Shown in pieces: positions 17,420-25,489 of a stretch of DNA of 64,000 nucleotides. A model generated the notes under the pieces. The model was not told where the DNA came from. It made no database searches and was given only the letters and a program-made list of their open reading frames with translations. Origin of the DNA: an uncultured Paracoccaceae bacterium (lineage in GTDB: Bacteria; Pseudomonadota; Alphaproteobacteria; Rhodobacterales; Rhodobacteraceae). Each line of letters begins with the position of its first letter. The stretch's first letter is position 1. Position numbers and translations under genes: made by a program. The stretch covers positions 519,858 through 583,857 of the forward strand of contig CALSOO010000005.1 of assembly GCA_943787985.1 (NCBI GenBank), read 5' to 3'.

Positions 17420-18789
17420 CACACGACCTTTATGGCCTGCCCGTTACGGGCGCCGATGCCAAAATGCTTCAGGCCATCGATGATTTTATTCACGGCTTCA
17501 TCAGCTTTGAACCCAAAGCGACCAACATCATGCATGTGGTGAGCCACGCCCCTGATTGCTGCATCGCCAACACATACACCGCGATGCTCTGGATGCTGCT
17601 GGAGGCACCCATCGCGGCCAACAAAGCACGCCCCTATATCGAAGTGGCAGAGCGATGCATGGCCAGCGCCACACCGCGCGAGCAAACCATGACGCAGGCC
17701 ATACGCGCATGGGTGGACGGGGATGTGCCCAAAACAATCGCCCTGTGTGAGGCCATTCTGGACGACCACCCCCGCGATATGGCGGCGCTGAAACTCGCGC
17801 AGTATCACACATTCAATGGAGGGGATTTTGCCAGCATGTTGCGGGTTGCGTTGAAATCCATGCCTGCAGCGGATGACATCCCGTATGCGCACGGGATGGT
17901 GTCGTTCGGGTATGAAGAGTGCCATTTGCTAGACGATGCCGAAGCCTCTGCCCGCAAGGCAATGAGCTTGCGCCACGATGAACCCTGGGCGCATCACACC
18001 ATGGCCCATGTCTATTTGACGCGGGGCCAAACCAACGAGGGGATCGCATTCCTTGAAGGCGTTGCCGACACGTGGGGTGGATTGAATTCCTTTATGCACA
18101 GTCACAATTGGTGGCACCTTGCCCTGTTTTACATCAGCGCCGGACGCCATGATGACGTGCTGGCAGCCTATGACACGCATGTCTGGGGCCTGTCCAAGGA
18201 CTACTCACAGGATCAAGTTGGCGCGGCCTCACTGTTGGCGCGCATGGAATTCGCAGGCATCAATGTCGGGGATCGCTGGGGCGATGTGGCTGATCACGTC
18301 GCAAAGCGCGGCGCCGATACGGTCAGCCCGTTTTTGTCATTGCAATATCTGTACGCGTTGGGCCGATCAAAACGGCTTGAGACAGAAGCATTGTTGCAAG
18401 CCATTGAAGCCCGCGCCGAAGACGAAAGCCAATATGACTGCCATATCTGGCGCGATGTCGCGCTTTGGGCCGCACACGGAATTGCCGCACACGCCGCCGA
18501 AGACTGGGACGATGCGATCCGTTTCTTGGGCAAGGCTTTGCCGCGATTGGCGGAGTGCGGCGGAAGCCATGCACAACGTGATCTGTTTGAGCAAATCCAT
18601 CTCGATGCGCTTATACAGGCAGGCCAGTCTTCAAAGGCGCAACAGGTTCTTGAGATGCGGCGGACGTTTGATCCGGGCGGTGTTCCTTTGAATCTTTTGT
18701 TGGCCGACGCATACGAGAACTCGGGGTTGCCGCTGCAGGCTGAAATGGCCCGCGCCAGAGCAAACGCAACCCAAGCAACCAAACACTGA
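17416..18789 (+). CDS. TPR protein of the TTC38 type
   Basis: 457 residues. Helical hairpins run through most of the length, with tetratricopeptide-like repeats visible around YGYEECHLLDDAEASARKA and WAHHTMAHVYLTRGQTNEGI. The HNWWHLALFYISAGRHDDVLAAYD segment is typical of the TTC38 family found in bacteria and animals. No enzymatic function is established for that family. The start overlaps the hydrolase stop by four bases and the gene ends the cluster at a terminator. It may be a scaffold, but this is only inferred from the repeats. Confidence 0.85.
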   Translation: MTHDLYGLPVTGADAKMLQAIDDFIHGFISFEPKATNIMHVVSHAPDCCIANTYTAMLWMLLEAPIAANKARPYIEVAERCMASATPREQTMTQAIRAWVDGDVPKTIALCEAILDDHPRDMAALKLAQYHTFNGGDFASMLRVALKSMPAADDIPYAHGMVSFGYEECHLLDDAEASARKAMSLRHDEPWAHHTMAHVYLTRGQTNEGIAFLEGVADTWGGLNSFMHSHNWWHLALFYISAGRHDDVLAAYDTHVWGLSKDYSQDQVGAASLLARMEFAGINVGDRWGDVADHVAKRGADTVSPFLSLQYLYALGRSKRLETEALLQAIEARAEDESQYDCHIWRDVALWAAHGIAAHAAEDWDDAIRFLGKALPRLAECGGSHAQRDLFEQIHLDALIQAGQSSKAQQVLEMRRTFDPGGVPLNLLLADAYENSGLPLQAEMARARANATQATKH

Positions 18790-18801
18790 TATACATCGAC
18801 G

Positions 18802-18833
18802 GATCAAGGGGCGCATAACCGCGCCCCTTGATC
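18802..18833. terminator. bidirectional terminator between convergent genes
   Basis: GATCAAGGGGCGC (18802-18814) and GCGCCCCTTGATC (18821-18833) form a perfect 13 bp stem with an ATAACC loop. It lies between the stops of the rightward TPR gene and the leftward cheD gene, as expected for a shared terminator. Confidence 0.8.
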
Positions 18834-18839
18834 TATGCA

Positions 18840-19370
18840 CTAGAACAATTCGATGTCGGACTCTGTTGGTGACACAACAGCTGGTGCAAGGTTTTCCACT
18901 GGCGACTCATCTGCAGAGATAAGCATGTGGCGCACTTTGCCCGTGGTCGGAATAAACTGCAGCTTACGTGCGAAAGCCCCGCCAAGGTTTTCTGCCATAC
19001 ACGGAATCCCTTCGTTCTGGAGGAACTTTTTTGTGAACGCCTGGTTTTTTGGTCCGATTTTTTGAGAGGATTGACTGATCTCTCCCCCGCCAAAAATTTT
19101 CGCCTCAAGTTTGTAGCGATCCGCACCAAGTTTGAGCAATCCGTTGATCAGCAGTTCCATGGAATACACGCCGTATTTCATGTCACCTGACCCCGAATTT
19201 TCAGATCCGGGAAGCAAGAAATGGTTCATACCCCCCACTTTGGCTTCGGGTTCATACATGCAAACAGCAATGCAAGAGCCCAGAACCGTTGAGTACTGCA
19301 GGAACGGATCGTCAGTGACAAAGCATTCGCCCTGGATCACACTTTTTCGGGTCATTTCACGAAACGACAT
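18840..19370 (-). CDS. cheD: chemoreceptor glutamine deamidase CheD
   Basis: 176 residues. The catalytic Cys lies in VLGSCIAVCMYE (about residue 33) and the catalytic His in VGGMNHFLLPG (about residue 50). SMELLINGLLKLGA and AKIFGGGEI are further CheD signatures. CheD deamidates glutamines on chemoreceptors and, in some bacteria, works with CheC. It reads leftward after cheR with a gap of 104 bases. No cheA, cheW, cheY or receptor gene is in the window. Confidence 0.92.
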   Translation of the reverse strand: MSFREMTRKSVIQGECFVTDDPFLQYSTVLGSCIAVCMYEPEAKVGGMNHFLLPGSENSGSGDMKYGVYSMELLINGLLKLGADRYKLEAKIFGGGEISQSSQKIGPKNQAFTKKFLQNEGIPCMAENLGGAFARKLQFIPTTGKVRHMLISADESPVENLAPAVVSPTESDIELF

Positions 19371-19474
19371 GATCTTTCCTCACAGGATGCAGCGCGCAGT
19401 GGCGGGCGCAGAAATTCGACGGGCGCGAAGTACAATCGCGCGCAACAATCGGGGCTGACGACATACAAAACCGG

Positions 19475-20338
19475 TCATGGAACTTTTCTGTAGGTCGTGA
19501 AACCTTCCTTTTGCATTTTGCCTGCGAGCGGACCAGATATGCGTTCCGAATGTCCGATAAACAAAAAGGCATTATCGTCCAGAACGGCACAAAGTTCCCC
19601 CCAGACATGGGCCTGTGTTTCCCGGTCGAAATATATCGTCACGTTCCGGCAAAAAATTGCGTCAAACGGGCCAGCAACAGGCAAAGGTTCGATCAAGTTC
19701 AAAACTTTGAACGTGACCATTTTTTTTACGTCCTCTTTGATCAGCAATTGCGCGGAGCTTGCAGCCTGTGTCGTCACGAATGCTTTGGACAATTCTGCGG
19801 GCAGCCCTTCAAGCTCTGCGGGCGTATAGCTGCCGCTTTGCGCTTTTTTCACGACGACGGGGTCGATGTCTGTGGCGAGGATTTTAAAGTCCAAACTGCC
19901 GGCATCTGGGAACATGTCCAAAACTGTCATCGCGATAGAGTAGGGCTCTTGACCTGTTGAACAGCCTGCGGACCAGATACGCACCCGTCCACCTGCCCGG
20001 GCACGCGCCATCAAGCCGGGCAAAATATCTTCGCGCAGCGTTTTAAAATGGTGATCCTCGCGAAAGAAGTGGGTCACATTCGTTGTGAGAACCGACAACA
20101 GTTCCTGACGTTCTGCTACGCCATGTGAGCCATTCAACCGGTTCAAATATTGCGAAAATTCCGACAATCCCAAAGCTTCCATGCGGCGCGTCAAACGGGC
20201 TTGTATCAGGGATTTCTTGGACTCGTTCAAAGCCAGACCAAAGTACTGGCGCGCGATTTGCGCGACTTCCTCAAAGTCATTCTGTTCAAGCGTCCACGAC
20301 ACTTCGGCGCGGGTTTCGGAAAGTTTCAGATTGCTCAT
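19475..20338 (-). CDS. cheR: chemotaxis protein methyltransferase CheR
   Basis: 287 residues. The N-terminal helical domain (GLALNESKKSLIQARLTRRME) precedes the SAM-binding domain with RIWSAGCSTGQEPYSIAM (about residues 119-136) and the FCRNVTIYFDR segment. It methylates glutamates of chemoreceptors using S-adenosylmethionine. It is paired only with cheD here, so it may serve a chemotaxis system encoded elsewhere or act as an orphan methyltransferase. The start is ATG followed by SNLKLSETRAEV. Confidence 0.92.
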   Translation of the reverse strand: MSNLKLSETRAEVSWTLEQNDFEEVAQIARQYFGLALNESKKSLIQARLTRRMEALGLSEFSQYLNRLNGSHGVAERQELLSVLTTNVTHFFREDHHFKTLREDILPGLMARARAGGRVRIWSAGCSTGQEPYSIAMTVLDMFPDAGSLDFKILATDIDPVVVKKAQSGSYTPAELEGLPAELSKAFVTTQAASSAQLLIKEDVKKMVTFKVLNLIEPLPVAGPFDAIFCRNVTIYFDRETQAHVWGELCAVLDDNAFLFIGHSERISGPLAGKMQKEGFTTYRKVP

Positions 20339-20526
20339 GTTGCCACGATCCCGTTGGTGTCAAATTTGCCAAAATGCGTCATCAAAATCCCTTCACTCTG
20401 TATGAACACCTCGGGCACCCCTGTGTCCCTGCTTGTAAAACGCACTTTGGATTGATCTAACGCCTTCATATTAAAATTTGCTTTCGCCCCCCCCCGTCCA
20501 ACCTCACAAACAGCAAGGCAGCACAT

Positions 20527-21213
20527 ATGGCTCATGTTTTCACATCCCCCTCTCCACCGACTTTGGCCGTGGCGGGACAAGACGATGTGTTTCCAATTCG
20601 CCGCGTCTTTTGCGTGGGCCGCAATTACGAGGCGCACGCGCGCGAAATGGGCAATGATCCTGACCGCGAGCCGCCGTTCTTTTTCACAAAGCCGGCTGAT
20701 GCCGTTGTGCAAACGCCTTTCAACATGCCCTATCCGGTCCAAACCAGCGATCTACATCACGAGATCGAGCTGGTCGTGGGCATCGGTAAAGGCGGTGCCG
20801 ACATTGCCCCTGATGACGTCCCGAAGCATGTGTGGGGGGCCACTGTGGGCATCGATTTCACCCGCCGTGATCTGCAACAAATCGCCAAGGACACGCGTCG
20901 CCCATGGGACATGTCCAAGGGGTTTGACAATTCAGCTCCGATGGCTCCGATTGTACCGATGCAGAACGTTGCGAGTCTGACTGCAGGCAGGATCTGGTTA
21001 AAAGTGAACGGGGCGCTGCGGCAGGAGTCGGATATTTCGCAGATGATCTGGTCCGTCAACGACCATGTCGCGTACCTGTCGCAATACGTGACGCTGGCCC
21101 CGGGGGACATCATCATGACGGGCACACCCGCAGGCGTCGCGGCAGTGGGCAAGGGGGATGTTCTTGAAGGGGGCGTTGACGGGATCGCGACCTTGCGGGT
21201 CGAAATCAGCTAA
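20527..21213 (+). CDS. fumarylacetoacetate hydrolase family protein
   Basis: 228 residues, the single-domain form of the FAH family. The start of the catalytic domain is FCVGRNYEAHAREMG, the metal ligands lie in DLHHEIELVVGIGKG, and the C-terminal GDIIMTGTPAGVAAVGKGD is typical. Members are Mg-dependent hydrolases, decarboxylases or isomerases acting on acylpyruvates and related dicarbonyl compounds. The gene stands alone and converges on idi with only three bases between stops. No homogentisate pathway partner is adjacent. Confidence 0.9.
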   Translation: MAHVFTSPSPPTLAVAGQDDVFPIRRVFCVGRNYEAHAREMGNDPDREPPFFFTKPADAVVQTPFNMPYPVQTSDLHHEIELVVGIGKGGADIAPDDVPKHVWGATVGIDFTRRDLQQIAKDTRRPWDMSKGFDNSAPMAPIVPMQNVASLTAGRIWLKVNGALRQESDISQMIWSVNDHVAYLSQYVTLAPGDIIMTGTPAGVAAVGKGDVLEGGVDGIATLRVEIS

Positions 21214-21216
21214 AGG

Positions 21217-21747
21217 TTACCCCGTCAACTCGACCCCGAAAATAGCGTCTGCATGTTCTGACATGTAAATCCGCATCCAAGGCGTAAACGCGTCCGGCGT
21301 CTGCGCAATGCGTTTACGCACTTCGGCGTGGTGGACCCATTCGGCGGCCATGACCTCATCCGGATTCGGGGTCATGGTGAAATTATCGCCAGCATGAGCC
21401 ACAAAAACATCCACGACTTCGTGTTCGATCAGGTTATCGCCGACATCGGCGCGATATTCCAGATTCTGGCGGAAATCAGGGGCCAACCCTTTGATTCCCA
21501 ATTCTTCATCCAGTCGGCGCACCGCGCAGGTCAGCGGGTCTTCATCCCAGTCAGGGTGCGTGCAGCAGGTGTTCGCCCACAGACCCGGCGTGTGGTATTT
21601 TCCCAGAGCGCGCTGTTGCAACAACATCTCGGGACCGCGCAGCACAAACACGGACACGGCCTTGTGGCGCAGGCCCTTTTGATGGGCCTCCAGCTTTTCG
21701 ACGGGAACAAGAACCCCGTCAACCCACGCAGGGATCATAATGCTCAT
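21217..21747 (-). CDS. idi: isopentenyl-diphosphate delta-isomerase (type 1)
   Basis: 176 residues of the Nudix fold. The catalytic Cys is in WANTCCTHPDWDE (about residue 61) and the Nudix-like Glu cluster in AVRRLDEELGI. It converts isopentenyl to dimethylallyl diphosphate, supplying the geranylgeranyl tail used by BchG and BchP and the carotenoid precursors. It is the last gene of the leftward bchG operon and overlaps bchP by four bases, a linkage also known from Rhodobacter photosynthesis gene clusters. Confidence 0.95.
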   Translation of the reverse strand: MSIMIPAWVDGVLVPVEKLEAHQKGLRHKAVSVFVLRGPEMLLQQRALGKYHTPGLWANTCCTHPDWDEDPLTCAVRRLDEELGIKGLAPDFRQNLEYRADVGDNLIEHEVVDVFVAHAGDNFTMTPNPDEVMAAEWVHHAEVRKRIAQTPDAFTPWMRIYMSEHADAIFGVELTG

Positions 21748-22928
21748 ACGCGTTCTGCTTTCACCAAACCTGTCAAATGCGCCATATTCTTAATCCCGAT
21801 TTTCAGATGAGCCAAGGGGCGCGCTTTGACCAAACGTTTGTTCATATAGGCTTCAAAGGTCAACCGTTGCACGTCGATGTCGTGGCACAACGATACAAAG
21901 CGTTCACGCCGGTCATCAGAGCGGTAATAGGCATTCTGCATTGATGCCAAGACGCGGAACACTGTCTTGTGCTCGCGCATGAACAATTTGCGCGCCAGAC
22001 GCAGGTCTTTGACGCGACCCGATGCAAGGGTCGCAGCGCAGGCCGTGGCCGCCACGCGCCCACCCACCATCGCATAATAAATCCCCTCGCCAGAAGACGG
22101 CGCCACAACGCCAGCCGCATCCCCCGCCAACACAACGTCCTTGCCATTGTCCCAGCAATCCAGAGGTTTAAGCGGAATTGGCGCGCCTTCTTTGCGCAGG
22201 GTCTCGCAGTGCTCAAGACCAGAGGCGACACGCAACGCAGCCGTCGCCGCCTTAAGGTTCACAGAGGACAATTCAGAGCCCATCCCGACGCTGGCGCTGT
22301 CGCCGTGTGGAAACACCCAGCCGTAAAAATCAGGGCTGATCGCGCCGTCATAGATCACGTCGCAACGGGCGGGATCGTAGATATCCGTCTTGGGCGGCGC
22401 TTTGATGATCTCGTGGTAGGCAAAGACCAACGGGATCTTGTCGGCGTCTTTGACCTCGGCCAGGCCCACGCGGGACTTCGCGCCATCCGCGCCAATGACC
22501 AGCTTGCAGGGCAGTTCACGTTCTTCTTGGGTCTCCTTGTCGCGGTAGATCACGACAGGCGTGCCGTTCGGACGCGCGATGCGCACAAAGGTTCCCGTGA
22601 AATATTCGGCACCCGCTTCGACCGCGCGGGCGCGCAGGAAGGGGTCAAAGTCCTTGCGATCCACCATCCCGACAAATCCGTTTTCGATTGGAATGTCGAC
22701 GTGCCGTCCGGAAGGGGCAATCATGCGGGCGGTGTTGACCTTGGCGACCAATTGTTCGTCTTTGATGTGGAAGTCTTCCATCAAACGTGGCGGGATCGCC
22801 CCTCCGCAGGGTTTGATCCGGCCTTCACGGTCCAGCAACGCCACAGAGTGGCCAGAACGCACCAGATCTTCGGCCGCTGTCGCCCCTGACGGGCCACCTC
22901 CAACAACAACTACATCAAACATTTTCAT
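21744..22928 (-). CDS. bchP: geranylgeranyl diphosphate/bacteriochlorophyll reductase
   Basis: 394 residues. The FAD-binding fingerprint is VVVVGGGPSGATAAEDLVRSG at the N-terminus (quoted here in pieces by position, residues 5-25), followed by GGAIPPRLMEDF and VIGADGAKSRVG, both typical of the geranylgeranyl reductase family. GDAAGVVAPSSGEGIYYAM is the second FAD contact. The enzyme reduces the geranylgeranyl tail to phytyl in the last steps of bacteriochlorophyll a synthesis. It overlaps both neighbours by four bases. Confidence 0.95.
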   Translation of the reverse strand: MKMFDVVVVGGGPSGATAAEDLVRSGHSVALLDREGRIKPCGGAIPPRLMEDFHIKDEQLVAKVNTARMIAPSGRHVDIPIENGFVGMVDRKDFDPFLRARAVEAGAEYFTGTFVRIARPNGTPVVIYRDKETQEERELPCKLVIGADGAKSRVGLAEVKDADKIPLVFAYHEIIKAPPKTDIYDPARCDVIYDGAISPDFYGWVFPHGDSASVGMGSELSSVNLKAATAALRVASGLEHCETLRKEGAPIPLKPLDCWDNGKDVVLAGDAAGVVAPSSGEGIYYAMVGGRVAATACAATLASGRVKDLRLARKLFMREHKTVFRVLASMQNAYYRSDDRRERFVSLCHDIDVQRLTFEAYMNKRLVKARPLAHLKIGIKNMAHLTGLVKAERV

Positions 22929-24226
22929 TCTCCTGGCATCATCGCAGCACCACGTGGTGCATCGGAATTCGAAGCTGTGAGGCGCATGGCCAGAACAGCA
23001 GCAATTAAAAAGACAAACCCTTCGGTCGCAAAAACAGTGCCATAGGCGATCGCATCAGAGCTCGACACCAATCGCATTACATCGACCATGGCGGTGCCGA
23101 TGAATGATCCAAGGCCAAAGGCAATCGCTTGGGCCGCGCCAAACAGCCCCATGCGCAACCCTTCCTGACTTTGGTCGCCCTCTCCCGCCAAGCGCATCAT
23201 CGCGCCAATGGCCGCGACGGCAAATGATCCGTTCGCCAGCCCCAGAACAAAGACATTCGCGCCCAGCGGCCACACCGCAGCTTGGGTTCCACCGTAAGCC
23301 ATGCCCATCAACGCCATCCCAGACAGCACACATCCGCCAACGACCCAGACCCGCAAAGGCACCGTGACCCAGCGCGCCAAAAGCGTGCCGGAAAGCAAAA
23401 CGGCCAACATTCCTACCAGTGCACCGGCGTGGTGCATCCCGCCAAGGGCCGTGCTTTGGCCCACTGTCAGCCCGAACACATGCCCCGCAAAAGGCTCAAG
23501 GATCAGATCCTGCAAGTTGTACGCCAACATCGACGCAAAAACGAAAGTGGTGAACAAACGCACGCGGGTGTCCGACCAAAGGGTGCGCACGACATCTGCA
23601 AAACGGGCCTCGCTTTTGGGTTTCTGACGCAGTGCAGGGCCGCGTTCCTGCCCCCAAACCCCGGCGATACTCAGCAGCATCGCGATCATGCCAACCCCGC
23701 ATGCAACTTGCACCAAACGTGTGTGGGTATAAGGGTCCAGCAATTGTCCCGCTGTGATCCCGGTCGCCGCCAGTCCGAAAATCATCATAATCCACACAAG
23801 GCTGCCGGCCGCAGCCTGTCGGTCCTGCGCGACCCGCGCCGCCAGCAACGCTAGCAAATTGGTCCCTGCCGCCCCGATCCCAAGTCCGATCAACAAGAAC
23901 GCCGGAATCGCCGCAAGAATGCCATAGGTGGCGTTCTGCGCCATAACGCCGACGGACAAAGCCGCACAAATCGCGCCCAAGGCCAGCAATGCAACTCCGC
24001 CCAAAATCCATGGCGTCCGCCGCCCGCCTTGATCCGCGCTGTGCCCGAAACGGGGGCGTAAAAACTGGGTGCCATAATAGAGTGACACCAAAAGGCCCGG
24101 CAAAATCGCGGGCATCGCCAACTCGACCACCATCACACGGTTTATTGTGGCCGTTGTCAGAACAACCACAGACCCCAGCGCCATTTGCACAAGGCCAAGG
24201 CGCGCAATGCCAAACCAACCCATCAT
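22925..24226 (-). CDS. PucC-like MFS protein of the bchG-bchP operon
   Basis: 433 residues from the ATG at 24226, which overlaps the bchG stop (ATGATG). A frame reaching back to 24403 is not a natural start. About twelve membrane segments are present. LTTATINRVMVVELAMPAILPGLL and GRRTPWILGG match the PucC/LhaA family, whose members help insert or assemble bacteriochlorophyll-protein complexes. The copy between bchG and bchP is conserved in Rhodobacterales (ORF428/427 in Rhodobacter). Its exact role there, possibly bacteriochlorophyll delivery, is not settled. Confidence 0.92.
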   Translation of the reverse strand: MMGWFGIARLGLVQMALGSVVVLTTATINRVMVVELAMPAILPGLLVSLYYGTQFLRPRFGHSADQGGRRTPWILGGVALLALGAICAALSVGVMAQNATYGILAAIPAFLLIGLGIGAAGTNLLALLAARVAQDRQAAAGSLVWIMMIFGLAATGITAGQLLDPYTHTRLVQVACGVGMIAMLLSIAGVWGQERGPALRQKPKSEARFADVVRTLWSDTRVRLFTTFVFASMLAYNLQDLILEPFAGHVFGLTVGQSTALGGMHHAGALVGMLAVLLSGTLLARWVTVPLRVWVVGGCVLSGMALMGMAYGGTQAAVWPLGANVFVLGLANGSFAVAAIGAMMRLAGEGDQSQEGLRMGLFGAAQAIAFGLGSFIGTAMVDVMRLVSSSDAIAYGTVFATEGFVFLIAAVLAMRLTASNSDAPRGAAMMPGE

Positions 24227-25125
24227 CCCGCCATCCCCCGCAAGGCAAAGGCGGTGATCATCATGCCGCTGACATAAAGCAACACGCCCGTGCCGTTGTA
24301 CCAAGGCGCTTTGGCCTTGGGGTCTTTGAACATCACGCTCATGGCCCAGAATTGCACCAGCAGAACAGCCGCAACGCCCAAAGCGTGCAGCGGCTTGCCC
24401 CATGAGAACAGCAGCCCGATCACCGCGATCTGGGGTAGGGTCATCACAAAGCAGGCAACTTTGGCGGCCTTCACAGGTCCCAGCGTCACGGGCAAGGAAT
24501 TGACGCCCATCTGGCGATCCCCTTCCAAAGCTTTGAAATCATTCAACGTCATGATCCCGTGCGCGCCCAGACCATATAGAACGGCAATAAGGACAACCGG
24601 TATCGACGGGGCACCTGCGCTCAGCACGGCAGCGCCGGTGAACCAAGGCAAAGTCTCATAACTTAGTCCGACCAAGCCGGGCCCCCACCAGCCCGACCGC
24701 TTGAGGCGGACAGGTTCTGCGGAATAGGCCCACGCGGCCAGCACGCCAGCGATGGTGGCGGCAAAGCCCCATGGCCCCAACTGCCAGCCGACCATCAAGG
24801 ACAACGCCGACATGGCCAACGCAATGTACAAACCCCACCGCCCCGGAATGCGGCCCGAGGGAATCGGGCGGTCCGGCTCGTTGATCGCGTCCACATGCCG
24901 GTCACACCAATCGTTGGCGGCTTGGGACATGCCACACACCACAGGACCCGCAAGCAACACGCCCAGCACAACCAAAGACCATTGGCCTACCGGGGACGCT
25001 CCCGAAGAGATCAATCCGCAGACATAGGCCCACATCGGCGGGAACCAAGTGATCGGCTTGATCAGACGCAGGGCCGCTGAGGGCTCTGGATATCGACGCA
25101 GTTGTATGGAAGTTGTTACAGACAT
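24223..25125 (-). CDS. bchG: bacteriochlorophyll synthase (geranylgeranyl transferase)
   Basis: 300 residues of the UbiA prenyltransferase family. The N-terminal KPITWFPPMWAYVCG is typical of BchG. The Mg-diphosphate motif is seen as ANDWCDRHVDAINEPDRPIP, and a second acidic motif is TLNDFKALEGDRQMGV. It joins geranylgeranyl diphosphate to bacteriochlorophyllide a in the inner membrane. It is the first gene of the leftward operon bchG-pucC-like-bchP-idi, all with four-base overlaps. Two tandem PpsR-type boxes overlap its translation start, and an AAGG ribosome site lies inside the second box. Confidence 0.95.
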   Translation of the reverse strand: MSVTTSIQLRRYPEPSAALRLIKPITWFPPMWAYVCGLISSGASPVGQWSLVVLGVLLAGPVVCGMSQAANDWCDRHVDAINEPDRPIPSGRIPGRWGLYIALAMSALSLMVGWQLGPWGFAATIAGVLAAWAYSAEPVRLKRSGWWGPGLVGLSYETLPWFTGAAVLSAGAPSIPVVLIAVLYGLGAHGIMTLNDFKALEGDRQMGVNSLPVTLGPVKAAKVACFVMTLPQIAVIGLLFSWGKPLHALGVAAVLLVQFWAMSVMFKDPKAKAPWYNGTGVLLYVSGMMITAFALRGMAG

Positions 25126-25144
25126 GTGTAAACTATGCCTTACA
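25103..25144 (-). promoter_or_regulatory. tandem PpsR/CrtJ boxes over the bchG start
   Basis: TGTATGGAAGTTGTTACA (25103-25120) and TGTAAACTATGCCTTACA (25127-25144) each match TGT-N12-ACA exactly and are separated by six bases. PpsR/CrtJ is known to bind cooperatively to two such boxes. Here the first box is within the first codons of bchG and the second covers the ribosome-binding site, so binding would block elongation or require a leader starting in the box. Confidence 0.7.
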
Positions 25145-25489
25145 CTTTGAGTCGGCGCAAGTCTGTCCCGTCAGTTTCAATGTATGATGTCTGGGTCAGC
25201 CGCGGGACCCTAACGGGCAGCGTATTCCCAAAGCGGATCAACAGCCCCCAATTGGGCCGAGCGCGCTGTCATTGCGTCCTGATCCCGCAGAAGTCCGAGG
25301 CCTTGCATTTGGCCCAATAGACCGTTGCGCCGCGTGGTGGCGCGCTCAACCTCGTCAAAAGGGTGAAGTGAATTTTGCGATTTGGGAAGGATTGCCAAAA
25401 TCGCCACCTGAACGCGCCTTGCGCATTGGCACCCACTGTCCAAAACAACTAGAAAACAGCGCAACCCCCAATAGACAGGCCGAAACGCA
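25145..25489. other. intergenic region between bchG and ppsR, no gene seen
   Basis: About 345 bases between two leftward genes. One open frame (25210-25530, minus) runs through it and into the ppsR 3' end, but it has no recognisable protein and its first third is an alternative reading of ppsR. It should hold the bchG operon promoter. I see no further TGT-N12-ACA box in it. Confidence 0.5.
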
